From: a bacterium
Lineage (GTDB): Bacteria > Ratteibacteria > UBA8468 > B48-G9 > JAFGKM01
NCBI GenBank assembly: GCA_026416755.1
Contig: JAOAEP010000014.1
Coordinates: forward strand, 1-9,626
Direction of reading: 5' to 3'
Length of the DNA: 9,626 nt
The position numbers and the translations under genes are program-made. The notes beneath the pieces are model-generated. The model was given only the letters and a program-made list of their open reading frames with translations. It searched no databases and had not been told where the DNA came from. This document shows, in pieces, positions 1 to 7,504 of the stretch. Within the stretch, counting starts at the first letter, position 1, and every line of letters starts with the position of its first letter.

Positions 1-775
1 TCAAAGATAGGCATGTCTTAACAGGTATTGGATTTGTTTCAATAAAGAGAATTTTAAAAATAGGAAAAAGTTTTAAATGTAATTTTCTTGCATTTTCATA
101 ATCACCTTTTAAAGCATATTCAACCATTTGAGAAATTAAAAGAGGGACAATATTTGAGGCAACAGAAACAACTCCTTTTCCACCAACAGCCATTATGGGC
201 AATGTTAAGGAATCATCCCCTGAAAGGACTGTAAAATCGTCTCTTTTAATAAGTGTTAAAATTTTGCTAACTTGGTCAAGAGAACCACTTGCTTCTTTTA
301 TCCCAACAATATTTTTTATATCAGATAATTCAGCAACCGTCTCAGGAGCAATTGAAATTCCTGTTCTTGAAGGAACATTATAGAGAATAATAGGGATAGA
401 AACTGATTTTGCTACTTCTTTATAATGTAAATATAGTCCTTTCTGTGTTGGTTTGTTATAATAAGGAGTAATCAAAAGTGCCCCATCTGCTCCTACTTTT
501 TCTGCATATTCAGTAAGTTCAATTGCTTCTTTTGTATTGTTTGAACCAGTTCCTGCAATAACAGGCAATTTTTTATTCACATAATCTATTGTAAATTTTA
601 TTAGTTCTTTATGCTCATCATAATTTAAAGTAGCCGGTTCTCCAGTACATCCAGCAGTAAGAATTCCGTTTGTTTTATTTTCTATCTGGAAATCCAATAG
701 TTTCTGATAACTTTTATAATCTATCTTATCATCTTTTATTGGTGTTACAATTGCTACAATTGCACCTTTAAACAT
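1..775 (-). CDS. dapA: 4-hydroxy-tetrahydrodipicolinate synthase (DHDPS), C-terminus cut off by window edge
   Basis: DHDPS is the cytoplasmic class I aldolase that condenses pyruvate with aspartate semialdehyde, the first committed step to diaminopimelate and lysine. I translated the minus strand from ATG at 773-775 and read 258 codons with no stop. The product starts MFKGAIVAIVTP, nearly the same as E. coli DapA. Catalytic residues are recognisable by alignment from memory: Schiff-base Lys160 in GIKEAS, Tyr132 and Arg137 in LYNVPSRTG, and Tyr106 in TPYYNKP. The late motif ETNPIPVK is present, so only about 30-35 residues should lie beyond position 1. A GGGGG Shine-Dalgarno-like run sits 5 bases before the ATG. 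The gene begins 13 bp after the dciA stop, so it is probably co-transcribed. One oddity is that the conserved GTTGES reads GCTGEP, with Cys43 in place of the first Thr. Other members of this aldolase family (N-acetylneuraminate lyase-like) are possible, but the overall match favours DapA. Confidence 0.93.
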   Translation of the reverse strand, partial: MFKGAIVAIVTPIKDDKIDYKSYQKLLDFQIENKTNGILTAGCTGEPATLNYDEHKELIKFTIDYVNKKLPVIAGTGSNNTKEAIELTEYAEKVGADGALLITPYYNKPTQKGLYLHYKEVAKSVSIPIILYNVPSRTGISIAPETVAELSDIKNIVGIKEASGSLDQVSKILTLIKRDDFTVLSGDDSLTLPIMAVGGKGVVSVASNIVPLLISQMVEYALKGDYENARKLHLKLFPIFKILFIETNPIPVKTCLSL

Positions 776-788
776 ATAATCCCCCATT

Positions 789-1070
789 TTAAATTAAAAA
801 TTTAATATCTATATAATTGAAACCATTTTCTTTTAACTTTTCCATTATTCTTTTTTTATTCATCCTTAAAATTGATAAATAACAACTTTTTTCAACTTTT
901 ATATATAGTTTTTGTTCCTTTTCATATAATACATAACTTTTGCCCTTTAACTTATCATCTATTATCCTTGGCCATAAAACACCAATTTCTACATTTCTAT
1001 TTTTATCAGGTAATTTCTCTATATTATTCAAAACTTTTTTTATAATTTTGTCAATCTTTTCTATTTCCAT
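789..1070 (-). CDS. dciA: DciA-like protein (DUF721), replicative helicase operation
   Basis: This is a 93-residue protein of the DUF721/DciA family. DciA supports loading or operation of the replicative helicase DnaB in bacteria that lack the phage-derived loader DnaC. The visible signature is the pattern with Trp33 in VLWPRIIDDKLKGKS, a short strand reading LYIKVEKSCYLSIL, then basic helix residues MNKKRIMEKLKENG and a final strand IDIKFLI. It resembles the DUF721 core and lacks the long N-terminal extension of many DciA proteins. The ATG lies 3 bp after the dnaN stop with no good Shine-Dalgarno sequence, so translation is probably coupled to dnaN. A position next to dnaN fits a replication role. 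The family call rests on motif memory and context; the function is inferred. Confidence 0.8.
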   Translation of the reverse strand: MEIEKIDKIIKKVLNNIEKLPDKNRNVEIGVLWPRIIDDKLKGKSYVLYEKEQKLYIKVEKSCYLSILRMNKKRIMEKLKENGFNYIDIKFLI

Positions 1071-1073
1071 CTT

Positions 1074-2216
1074 TTATTCTGTTTTTAATGTAACGCATAC
1101 ATATGAAAAATTAGAATTTTCTTCTGGTTTCATTAAAACAGGTTTCGTTGGAGAAGTAAAAGCAAATAAAAATGTTTCTTTTTCGTTTACCTGTAAAAAG
1201 TCAATTAAAAAATCAGGAGAAAAAGCCATTTCTGTTTCTTCATCATTATATGAAATCCCTATTTTTTCAACTGCTTCACCTTGTTCTCCTGAAGTAGATA
1301 TAGTTAAAAAGTCTTTTTTAAAACTTAATTTCACTTTATTATTTATTTCACTTGTAAAAATTGAAATTCTTTTTAAAGAAGAAAGGAGTAAATCAGTATT
1401 TATATAAGAAATTTTAGATTTTTTAATATCAGGAATAACCTTCTCATAATTTGGATGAAACTCTTCAACTCCTGCAAGAAGTTGAGAAATAAATAGGACA
1501 CTTCCTGTAACTTTTTTATTATCTCCAATATTTTTTGTAAAATTTGTTTGAAAAGAAATATTATTTTTTCCAATAGATATTTCCACTTCCTCTTCATTTA
1601 ATACATTAATCATTTTTTTCATTAAACTATATGAAAGTAAAACTCTTGTTGTCTTTTTAAATGGTGTTTCAAATAAAATAGAAAATAAAGATAATCTTCT
1701 TGTATCTGTTCCAACAATATTAATAAACTTTTCTCTTATATCAAGAAGACCGCCTCTATATTCATGTTTTGGATTTTCAGGATCAATACAGAAAATTACT
1801 TTTTTAAAACTTTCCTTTAATGTTTCTCCTTTTATTTTAAATGTTATATCTGAAGAAACTTTAGGAATTTTGGGAAAATCTTCAACTTCCATTTCTATAA
1901 ACGTATATTTAGAAAACTCTTCTTTTATCTCAATTGTTTTTTCTTTTTTTTCTATTTCTAAATCTTTTCCTTTTAATTGTTTAATAAGTGAAATAAACTG
2001 TTTTCCATTCACTACACATTGACCTTTTTCTTTAACTTCACATTCTAAATTCACTTTAACAGTATTTTCTAAATCAGTTGAAATTAGTGTTAAATTATTA
2101 TCTTTACCTTCTAAAAATATTCCACTACAAATTGCCATTACTGGTTTTGTTGGAAGAACATCAGATATATAATCAAGACATACATTAAGAACATCACTAT
2201 TAATCTTTACTTTCAT
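1074..2216 (-). CDS. dnaN: DNA polymerase III beta sliding clamp
   Basis: This 380-residue protein matches the bacterial beta clamp (E. coli 366 aa), the ring-shaped dimer that tethers DNA polymerase III and recruits other replication and repair proteins. Family marks in order are an N-terminal domain with LPTKPVMAICSGIFLEG (about 21-37), EVEDFPKIPKV (about 110-120), the middle-domain segment ending in INIVGTDTRRLS (about 165-176), LLAGVEEFHPNYEKVIP (about 246-262), and the third-domain pieces ISTSGEQGEAVEKI (about 306-319) and FSPDFLIDFLQV (about 332-343). The GTDTRRL loop corresponds to the ATDGHRL edge of the client-peptide pocket in E. coli. The C-terminus, however, reads YVCVTLKTE instead of the usual MPMRL/MPIRL type ending. 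The start is fixed by a strong AAGGAGG sequence just upstream. It lies 108 bp downstream of dnaA. Confidence 0.96.
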   Translation of the reverse strand: MKVKINSDVLNVCLDYISDVLPTKPVMAICSGIFLEGKDNNLTLISTDLENTVKVNLECEVKEKGQCVVNGKQFISLIKQLKGKDLEIEKKEKTIEIKEEFSKYTFIEMEVEDFPKIPKVSSDITFKIKGETLKESFKKVIFCIDPENPKHEYRGGLLDIREKFINIVGTDTRRLSLFSILFETPFKKTTRVLLSYSLMKKMINVLNEEEVEISIGKNNISFQTNFTKNIGDNKKVTGSVLFISQLLAGVEEFHPNYEKVIPDIKKSKISYINTDLLLSSLKRISIFTSEINNKVKLSFKKDFLTISTSGEQGEAVEKIGISYNDEETEMAFSPDFLIDFLQVNEKETFLFAFTSPTKPVLMKPEENSNFSYVCVTLKTE

Positions 2217-2220
2217 TACT

Positions 2221-2227
2221 CCTCCTT
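2221..2227 (-). promoter_or_regulatory. Ribosome binding site of dnaN
   Basis: The minus strand reads AAGGAGG followed by AGTA and the dnaN ATG. This is the strongest Shine-Dalgarno sequence in the window. It fixes the dnaN start and shows that the organism uses a canonical anti-Shine-Dalgarno. Confidence 0.85.
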
Positions 2228-2287
2228 TTTTAATAAGATAGTGTTAGTAAAACTGTGAAAAAATAAATTTAAAATTTTCTTTTCCTT

Positions 2288-2314
2288 ATTATAAAACAAA
2301 ATTTTATGTGGAAA
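2288..2314 (-). promoter_or_regulatory. Possible dnaN promoter
   Basis: On the minus strand a perfect TATAAT occupies 2293-2288. The only -35-like hexamer is weak: TTTCCA at 2314-2309 with a 15-bp spacer. It lies inside the TTTTCCACA DnaA-box-like site, so DnaA binding could compete with RNA polymerase. Transcription would start near 2281 and leave a leader of about 65 nt before dnaN. In DNA this AT-rich a chance TATAAT is common, so confidence is modest. Confidence 0.35.
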
Positions 2315-2324
2315 ATTTGTGAAT

Positions 2325-3641
2325 TTAGTGTTCATATATTTTTTCTTTAATGTTTTCTATAATATTTCTTAAACTTTTATCTTTCTCTATAAGTTCTTTC
2401 ACTTTTCTATAAGCATGCAAAACAGTAGTATGGTCCTTCCCACCAAATTCTAAAGCAATAGAACTTAGAGATGTATTTGTTAGTTGCCTTGCAAGATACA
2501 TCGCTATTTGCCTTGGTAATATAATATTTTTAACTCTTTTTTCACTCTTTATCTCTTCTGGTGTTAATCCAAAATATTCACATACTACATCCATTATTCT
2601 TTTTATATTTACAACTCTCTTCTCACTTTTTTCAGAATCATATATACCTTCTATAATCTCATCAATTAATTCTTTATTTAGATCTCTATGAAGCAAAATT
2701 AAATTTGCTCCAAGTGCATTTAAAACCCCTTCAATCAATCTAATATTATCTTTTATTTTTTCTGCTATATAAAAAGTATATTCATCAGGGATAGTTAGTT
2801 TTCTTATTTCACTTTTTTTCTTTATAATTGCAATTCTTGTTTCTAAATCTGGAACTTGAAGGTCAACAATTAGTCCCCATTCAAACCTTGAAACAAGCCG
2901 TTTTTCAAGAAACTTTATTTCTTTTGGGGGTTTATCACTTGAAAGAACTATTTGTTTCCTCTTATCATATAAAAAATTAAATGTATGGAAAAATTCTTCT
3001 TGTGTACCTTCTTTCCCTGCAATAAAATGGATATCATCTATTAAAAGATAATCAAGATTTCTAAACTTATTTCTAAATATATGAGTTGTTTTGTTTTTTA
3101 TACTTGTAATAAACTCATTTACAAAATACTCTGAAGGGATATATACAATTTTGGCATTACTTTTTTCTTTAACGAAATTTCCTATCGCTTGCATAAGATG
3201 TGTTTTACCAAGACCAACCCCTCCATAAAGGAAAAGTGGATTATATGCAACTCCGGGTGATTGAGCAACAGCTACACTTGCAGCATGAGCAAGTCTATTA
3301 CATGGGCCAACAACAAAATTTTCAAAAGTATATTCTGGATTTAATGATATTTCTGAGAAATTACTCTCTTTTTCTATATTTTCATAAATATCCATTGAAT
3401 AAGTTATTTCAAAGTTTGGTATAAAACCAAAAACTTTATAAAATTCTTCTCTTATCTGCTCTATAAAAGGTAAAAAATTTCTTTCAAAACTTGAATTTGG
3501 TATCTCTATTTTAGCAACATTTTCATTTACTTCCAGTAATTTAGCAGGTTTTATCCATAATTCAAAAGTTCTGGGATTATCTATTTTTTCTTCCAAATTT
3601 TTTAAAACAAGATTCCACAATTTATTAATTTCTTTTTCCAT
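2325..3641 (-). CDS. dnaA: Chromosomal replication initiator protein DnaA
   Basis: DnaA is the AAA+ initiator that binds DnaA boxes, melts oriC and recruits the helicase. From the ATG at 3639-3641 the product has 438 residues. Domain I (about 1-83) begins MEKEINKLWNLVLKNLEEKI. The domain II linker is very short. Domain III holds Walker A GGVGLGKT (140-147), Walker B LLIDDIHF (Asp202, Asp203), sensor 1 near VLSSDKPP, the box VII stretch KRLVSRFEWGL with Arg248 and Arg252, and sensor 2 in IRLIEGVL (Arg301). Domain IV carries the DNA-binding helix-turn-helix and the signature FGGKDHTTVLHA (about 399-410). An in-frame TTG at 3648-3650 would add three residues; I prefer the ATG because MEKEINKLW matches known N-termini. 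The gap to the secA stop is only 27 bp. A DnaA-box-like TTTTCCACA lies in that gap, which suggests autoregulation. Confidence 0.97.
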   Translation of the reverse strand: MEKEINKLWNLVLKNLEEKIDNPRTFELWIKPAKLLEVNENVAKIEIPNSSFERNFLPFIEQIREEFYKVFGFIPNFEITYSMDIYENIEKESNFSEISLNPEYTFENFVVGPCNRLAHAASVAVAQSPGVAYNPLFLYGGVGLGKTHLMQAIGNFVKEKSNAKIVYIPSEYFVNEFITSIKNKTTHIFRNKFRNLDYLLIDDIHFIAGKEGTQEEFFHTFNFLYDKRKQIVLSSDKPPKEIKFLEKRLVSRFEWGLIVDLQVPDLETRIAIIKKKSEIRKLTIPDEYTFYIAEKIKDNIRLIEGVLNALGANLILLHRDLNKELIDEIIEGIYDSEKSEKRVVNIKRIMDVVCEYFGLTPEEIKSEKRVKNIILPRQIAMYLARQLTNTSLSSIALEFGGKDHTTVLHAYRKVKELIEKDKSLRNIIENIKEKIYEH

Positions 3642-3653
3642 TTTTTTCAAATC

Positions 3654-3662
3654 TTTTCCACA
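3654..3662 (+). promoter_or_regulatory. DnaA-box-like 9-mer overlapping the dnaA translation start region
   Basis: The plus strand reads TTTTCCACA in the short secA-dnaA spacer. It is identical to the 9-mer at 2307-2315 but in the opposite orientation, so the two copies flank dnaA. On the minus strand it reads TGTGGAAAA, and its GGAAAAG part is the only Shine-Dalgarno-like stretch before dnaA. A second copy at 3678-3686 lies within the secA codons for Cys-Gly-Lys and may be explained by coding alone. Confidence 0.4.
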
Positions 3663-3668
3663 ATTATT

Positions 3669-6600
3669 TTATTCATTTTTTCCACAACAATGTTTATATT
3701 TTTTTCCACTTCCACAAGGACATGGCTGATTTCTTCCAATTTTTTGTTTTCTTATAGGCATAACAGGTATTCCACTTTGCTTACCTTCATATTTTTTTTC
3801 TGATATTCCTGGAACTATTGCCATTTCTTCTTTTTCTTCAGTTGGAGGTGTAAATTGTTCATATTTTTGGTGTATAAACTCTGTTTTTCTGGTTTCCTTT
3901 ACTTTTAAAGCAACCCTTTCTGATATCTGTATTTTTATAAGATTCCCTACAATTTCTTCTTTAATAGATTTTAACATTTCCTGAAAGTACTGAAAAGATT
4001 CATGTTTATAAGCAATAAGAGGGTCTTTTTGTGCGTAAGCCCTCAAACTTATACCTTCTCTTAATTCATCCATTGCTCTTAAATGTGCCTTCCATCTGTT
4101 ATCTATAACTTGTAAAAATATAAACCTTTTTACTTCTTCAAAAAATTCACCAACTTGGTTTTTCTTTTCTTCAAGTATTGAAAAGAATAGTTCTTTTAAT
4201 TTCTCTTTTAAGTTATCTTTCCATAAATAGTAATTCTGAATATCTTCAATATTATCAGTTTCAATATTTATTCCAAATGTATTTTTGAAATATTTTATTA
4301 TTCCTTCAAAATTCCACATATGAGGTTTTACCTTTTCACTAAGATATTCTTCACAACTTGTTTCAATTATTTCTTCTACGTATTCCCTAAGATATTCATC
4401 TATATTTTTGTTTTCAAGGATATCCTGCCTTATTCTATAAATAATATTTCTCTGCTCATTTAAAACATTATCAAATTCCAATAAATTTTTTCTTATTTCA
4501 AAATTTCTCCCTTCTACTTTTTTCTGTGCATTATTTATCATTTTTGTTATTAGTGGATGAGTTATTTTTTCACCTTCTGGTAATTTCCCCATAAGTCCTT
4601 TTAATCTTTCCCCCCCAAAAATTCTTAATAAGTCATCTTCAAGTGATAAGTAAAATTTTGAAGAACCGGGATCTCCTTGTCTTCCTGCTCTTCCTTTTAA
4701 CTGATTATCAATCCTTCTTGCTTCATATCTTTCACTTCCAATTATATGGAGTCCTCCAAGTTCCACAACTTTTTTATGATCTTCTTCCCAAGGTTTCTTA
4801 TAGTTTCTAAGTAGTTCCTGATATATCTCTCTAAATTCTTCAGGACTTTTCTCCATATCTTCTCTAATTTTTTTCCACTCCTCTTCATATTGGCTTCTTT
4901 CTTTTTCATATTCCTCTCTTATAAGAGTAAGTTGTTCTGTATATTTTTTATGTAATTTTTCATATTCCCTAACCTCTCTTTCATATTCTTTTTCAATATC
5001 TAAATATTCAGGTGAAAACTTTTCATAAATCTTTTTTTCTATAAAACTTAAAGCATCCTCAACATTTTTATATAAAGTAAATTCTTTATTTTTAAAATCC
5101 GAAATGACTTGTTCCTGATTAAATTTTTCTATCAAACTTCTTTTAGTATTATCAAGAAGTTCAATATATTTTTGTATTTTTTTCTTTTCCTTCCCAATTT
5201 CTTCTAAATTTAAAATTTCTGGATATATATCTTCAAGTAATTTCATATATTCATTAATTTTGTTGCTCATTTCTGATAAAACTATTTGAGAATTATTTAT
5301 TGATTCTTTATCTTCTTCCTTAAGGTTTTCAATAGTTTCAACAAGATGTCGTCTGCTTTCTTCTATCTCTTCTTTCATTACAATACCAAAAATTTTTTTC
5401 AATGAATTTTTATAATTAATAAAATCTCTGAAACTTTTTCCTGTTATTTCTTTTATTTCCTTCAATCTTTCAGGTTTATCTTTAAACTGGATACTCAATT
5501 CCATAAGTTTTGCATTATTCTCTTCATATATTTGTTTTAATTTTAAAAGTTTTTTCTCATATCTTTTAAAAAGATTATTTGATTTTTTCTCAAAAATCTC
5601 CTTCTCAAATAAATCCCTTACTTCCTTTTCTTTCTGATATAGATTTTTTTCAATATTTGCAATCTTTTCTTTTTGTCTTTTTAATTCATTACCAATTGTT
5701 TTTTCTATTTCTTCTTGTCTTTTTTTGTATTTTTCTTCAATTTCATTTATTATCTCAATAAACTCTGTCTTTACATGTTTTTTATCTTTTTTCCTTGACC
5801 AAAGTATTTTGATTGTTTCTTCTCTTGCAATAATTTCTGGGTTTCCACCAAGGATTATATCTACTCCTCTACCTGCCATTTGAGTTGCTATTGTTATTGC
5901 TTTTGGTTTTCCTGCTTGGGCTATTATTGCTGCTTCTGCTTCATGATTTTTACCATGCAAAACTTTATGCGGGATATTTTTTCTTTCAAGCATTTTACTT
6001 AATTTTTCTGCTTTCTCTATAGAGATTGTCCCAACAAGGACAGGTCTTCCAATTTTATAAAGATCTTCAATCTCTTTTATTATTGCATTAAATTTTTCCT
6101 TTTCTGTTGTATATATTTCATCATCATATTCTGTTCTTTTTAAAGGTTTATTTGTAGGAATTACTATAACATCAAGTTTGTAAATCTCTTTAAACTCAAG
6201 TGCCTCAGTTATGGCTGTTCCTGTCATTCCTGCTATCTTCTTATAAAGTTTAAAATAATTTTGAAAAGAGATTGTTGCTAATGTCTGATTCTCACTTTCA
6301 ATTCTCAATCCTTCTTTTGCTTGTATTGCTTGATGAAGTCCGTCTGACCAACGTCTTCCTGGCATCAATCTTCCCGTGAATTCATCAACAATAATTACTT
6401 CTCCATCTTTCACCACATATTCTTTATCCCTTTTAAAGAAATTATGTGCCCTTAATGCTTGATTTATATGATGAACAAGTTCTGTATGTGTTCCATCATA
6501 AAGATTGCCAATATTTAAAAGTTTCTCACATTTTTTAATTCCTTCTTCTGTTAAAGTAACTGTCTGATTTTCTTCATCCACCATAAAATCTTTATCCTTT

Positions 6601-7469
6601 ACAAGTTTTCTTACAAGTCGATCCACTTCATAATATAAAGAAGGACTCTCTTCACTTGGTCCAGAAATTATTAAAGGAGTTCTTGCTTCATCTATTAAAA
6701 TAGAATCAACCTCATCTATAATAGCATAATTTAATTTCCTTTGAACTTGGTCTTCTTTCCTAACAGCCATATTATCTCTTAAATAATCAAAACCAAACTC
6801 ACTACCTGTTCCATAAGTAATGTCACATAAATATGCTTCTTTTCTACTTACTGGTCTTAAGTATAAAAATCTTGAATCAGGAGGTAAATGTGTGGGGTCA
6901 AATTTATATGCAACTGAAGAATATCTATCCTTTGTCTCTCTAAAAGAAACAATACAACCAATAGAAAGCCCTAAATAATGATAAATTGGCCCCATCCATT
7001 GTGTATCTCTTTTTGCCAGATAGTCATTTACAGTCACAAGATGACATCCATTCCCTTCAAGCGCATTAAGGAACAAAGGTAAAGTTGCAACAAGAGTTTT
7101 ACCTTCTCCTGTTGCCATTTCCGCAATTTTCCCTGAATGTAAAACAAGTCCTCCTATTATCTGAACATCAAAATGTCTCATATTTAAAGTTCTTTTTGCA
7201 GATTCCCTTACAAGAGCAAATGTATCTACTATAAAATTGTCAAGTGGTTCTCCTTCTGAAATGAGTTTTCTTATTTCTTCTGTCTTTTTAATCATCTCTT
7301 CTCTTGACAAATTTTTAATTTCTTCCTCTTTTTCATTTATTTTTTTCAAAAGTTCTATTAAATTTTCAAGAAAAAAAACTTTCTCTCTATTTAAAAATGA
7401 ACTTAAAAAACCTTTTGTTCCAGGGTTTAAATTTTTTAATCTTGTTAGTAAGTCGTCATAATAATCCAT
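3669..7469 (-). CDS. secA: Preprotein translocase ATPase SecA with a large coiled-coil insertion in NBD2
   Basis: SecA is the ATP-driven motor that pushes unfolded preproteins through SecYEG at the inner membrane. The protein has 1266 residues, against about 800-900 for most SecA. Visible parts in order are Walker A MATGEGKT (118-125), an insertion-like segment (about 176-212) ending LRPVSRKEAY before DITYGTGSEFGFDYLRDNM, Walker B IIDEVDSILIDEARTP (250-265), the motor 2 start PVLVGTISIEKAEKL (476-490), and TQMAGRGVDIILGG (529-542). About 345 Lys/Glu-rich residues (roughly 553-898) follow, predicted by eye to be coiled coil. Then come GGLHIIGSERYEARRIDNQL and the arginine-finger region GRAGRQGDPG (905-935), the scaffold segment WKAHLRAMDELREGISLRAYAQKDP (about 1126-1150), and a C-terminal zinc motif CPCGSGKKYKHCC (1250-1262). 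The frame is open throughout. GAGAGG lies 5 bp before the ATG. The gene follows tRNA-Phe by 35 bp, probably as one transcript. Confidence 0.97.
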   Translation of the reverse strand: MDYYDDLLTRLKNLNPGTKGFLSSFLNREKVFFLENLIELLKKINEKEEEIKNLSREEMIKKTEEIRKLISEGEPLDNFIVDTFALVRESAKRTLNMRHFDVQIIGGLVLHSGKIAEMATGEGKTLVATLPLFLNALEGNGCHLVTVNDYLAKRDTQWMGPIYHYLGLSIGCIVSFRETKDRYSSVAYKFDPTHLPPDSRFLYLRPVSRKEAYLCDITYGTGSEFGFDYLRDNMAVRKEDQVQRKLNYAIIDEVDSILIDEARTPLIISGPSEESPSLYYEVDRLVRKLVKDKDFMVDEENQTVTLTEEGIKKCEKLLNIGNLYDGTHTELVHHINQALRAHNFFKRDKEYVVKDGEVIIVDEFTGRLMPGRRWSDGLHQAIQAKEGLRIESENQTLATISFQNYFKLYKKIAGMTGTAITEALEFKEIYKLDVIVIPTNKPLKRTEYDDEIYTTEKEKFNAIIKEIEDLYKIGRPVLVGTISIEKAEKLSKMLERKNIPHKVLHGKNHEAEAAIIAQAGKPKAITIATQMAGRGVDIILGGNPEIIAREETIKILWSRKKDKKHVKTEFIEIINEIEEKYKKRQEEIEKTIGNELKRQKEKIANIEKNLYQKEKEVRDLFEKEIFEKKSNNLFKRYEKKLLKLKQIYEENNAKLMELSIQFKDKPERLKEIKEITGKSFRDFINYKNSLKKIFGIVMKEEIEESRRHLVETIENLKEEDKESINNSQIVLSEMSNKINEYMKLLEDIYPEILNLEEIGKEKKKIQKYIELLDNTKRSLIEKFNQEQVISDFKNKEFTLYKNVEDALSFIEKKIYEKFSPEYLDIEKEYEREVREYEKLHKKYTEQLTLIREEYEKERSQYEEEWKKIREDMEKSPEEFREIYQELLRNYKKPWEEDHKKVVELGGLHIIGSERYEARRIDNQLKGRAGRQGDPGSSKFYLSLEDDLLRIFGGERLKGLMGKLPEGEKITHPLITKMINNAQKKVEGRNFEIRKNLLEFDNVLNEQRNIIYRIRQDILENKNIDEYLREYVEEIIETSCEEYLSEKVKPHMWNFEGIIKYFKNTFGINIETDNIEDIQNYYLWKDNLKEKLKELFFSILEEKKNQVGEFFEEVKRFIFLQVIDNRWKAHLRAMDELREGISLRAYAQKDPLIAYKHESFQYFQEMLKSIKEEIVGNLIKIQISERVALKVKETRKTEFIHQKYEQFTPPTEEKEEMAIVPGISEKKYEGKQSGIPVMPIRKQKIGRNQPCPCGSGKKYKHCCGKNE

Positions 7470-7474
7470 TTTTT

Positions 7475-7480
7475 CCTCTC
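7475..7480 (-). promoter_or_regulatory. Ribosome binding site of secA
   Basis: The minus strand reads GAGAGG, then five bases, then the secA ATG. This supports the ATG at 7467-7469 as the start. The site lies in the 35-bp spacer between tRNA-Phe and secA, where I see no terminator hairpin. Confidence 0.65.
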
Positions 7481-7504
7481 AGGTTGGTACTTTTAATTGT
7501 GAAT

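Larger units (their letters stand above)
2217..2327. other. Candidate origin of replication (dnaA-dnaN intergenic region with DnaA-box-like sites)
   Basis: This gap between dnaA and dnaN, the classical oriC position, contains three 9-mers resembling the DnaA box, all in the same orientation on the minus strand. They are AAATTCACA (2318-2326, overlapping the dnaA stop), TTTTCCACA (2307-2315) and TTTTTCACA (2254-2262). The first two start 11 bp apart, one helical turn. Between the second and third lies a very A+T-rich stretch (2263-2306), which could serve as an unwinding element. TTTTCCACA is the box form I recall for cyanobacterial DnaA and is one base from TTATCCACA. The region is short for an oriC, and simple AT-richness makes chance matches likely, so this is a candidate only. 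Confidence 0.42.

Noticed and set aside
195..383. 62-codon plus-strand open frame
   Set aside because: It is antisense to dapA, which is intact in this stretch with its catalytic Lys and Tyr motifs.
940..1407. 155-codon plus-strand open frame
   Set aside because: It lies opposite dnaN and dciA, which have clear family motifs; the translation is a low-complexity Phe/Ser/Ile-rich shadow of Lys/Glu-rich coding sequence.
1400..1597. 65-codon minus-strand open frame in another frame of dnaN
   Set aside because: It is fully inside dnaN, low complexity, with no ribosome binding site or family resemblance.
3200..3424. 74-codon plus-strand open frame opposite dnaA
   Set aside because: It is antisense to the Walker A region of dnaA and shows no recognisable protein features.
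5579..5761. 60-codon plus-strand open frame with Phe/Leu-rich, membrane-like composition
   Set aside because: It is the antisense of the Lys/Glu-rich SecA coiled coil, which automatically yields Phe/Leu/Ser-rich translations.
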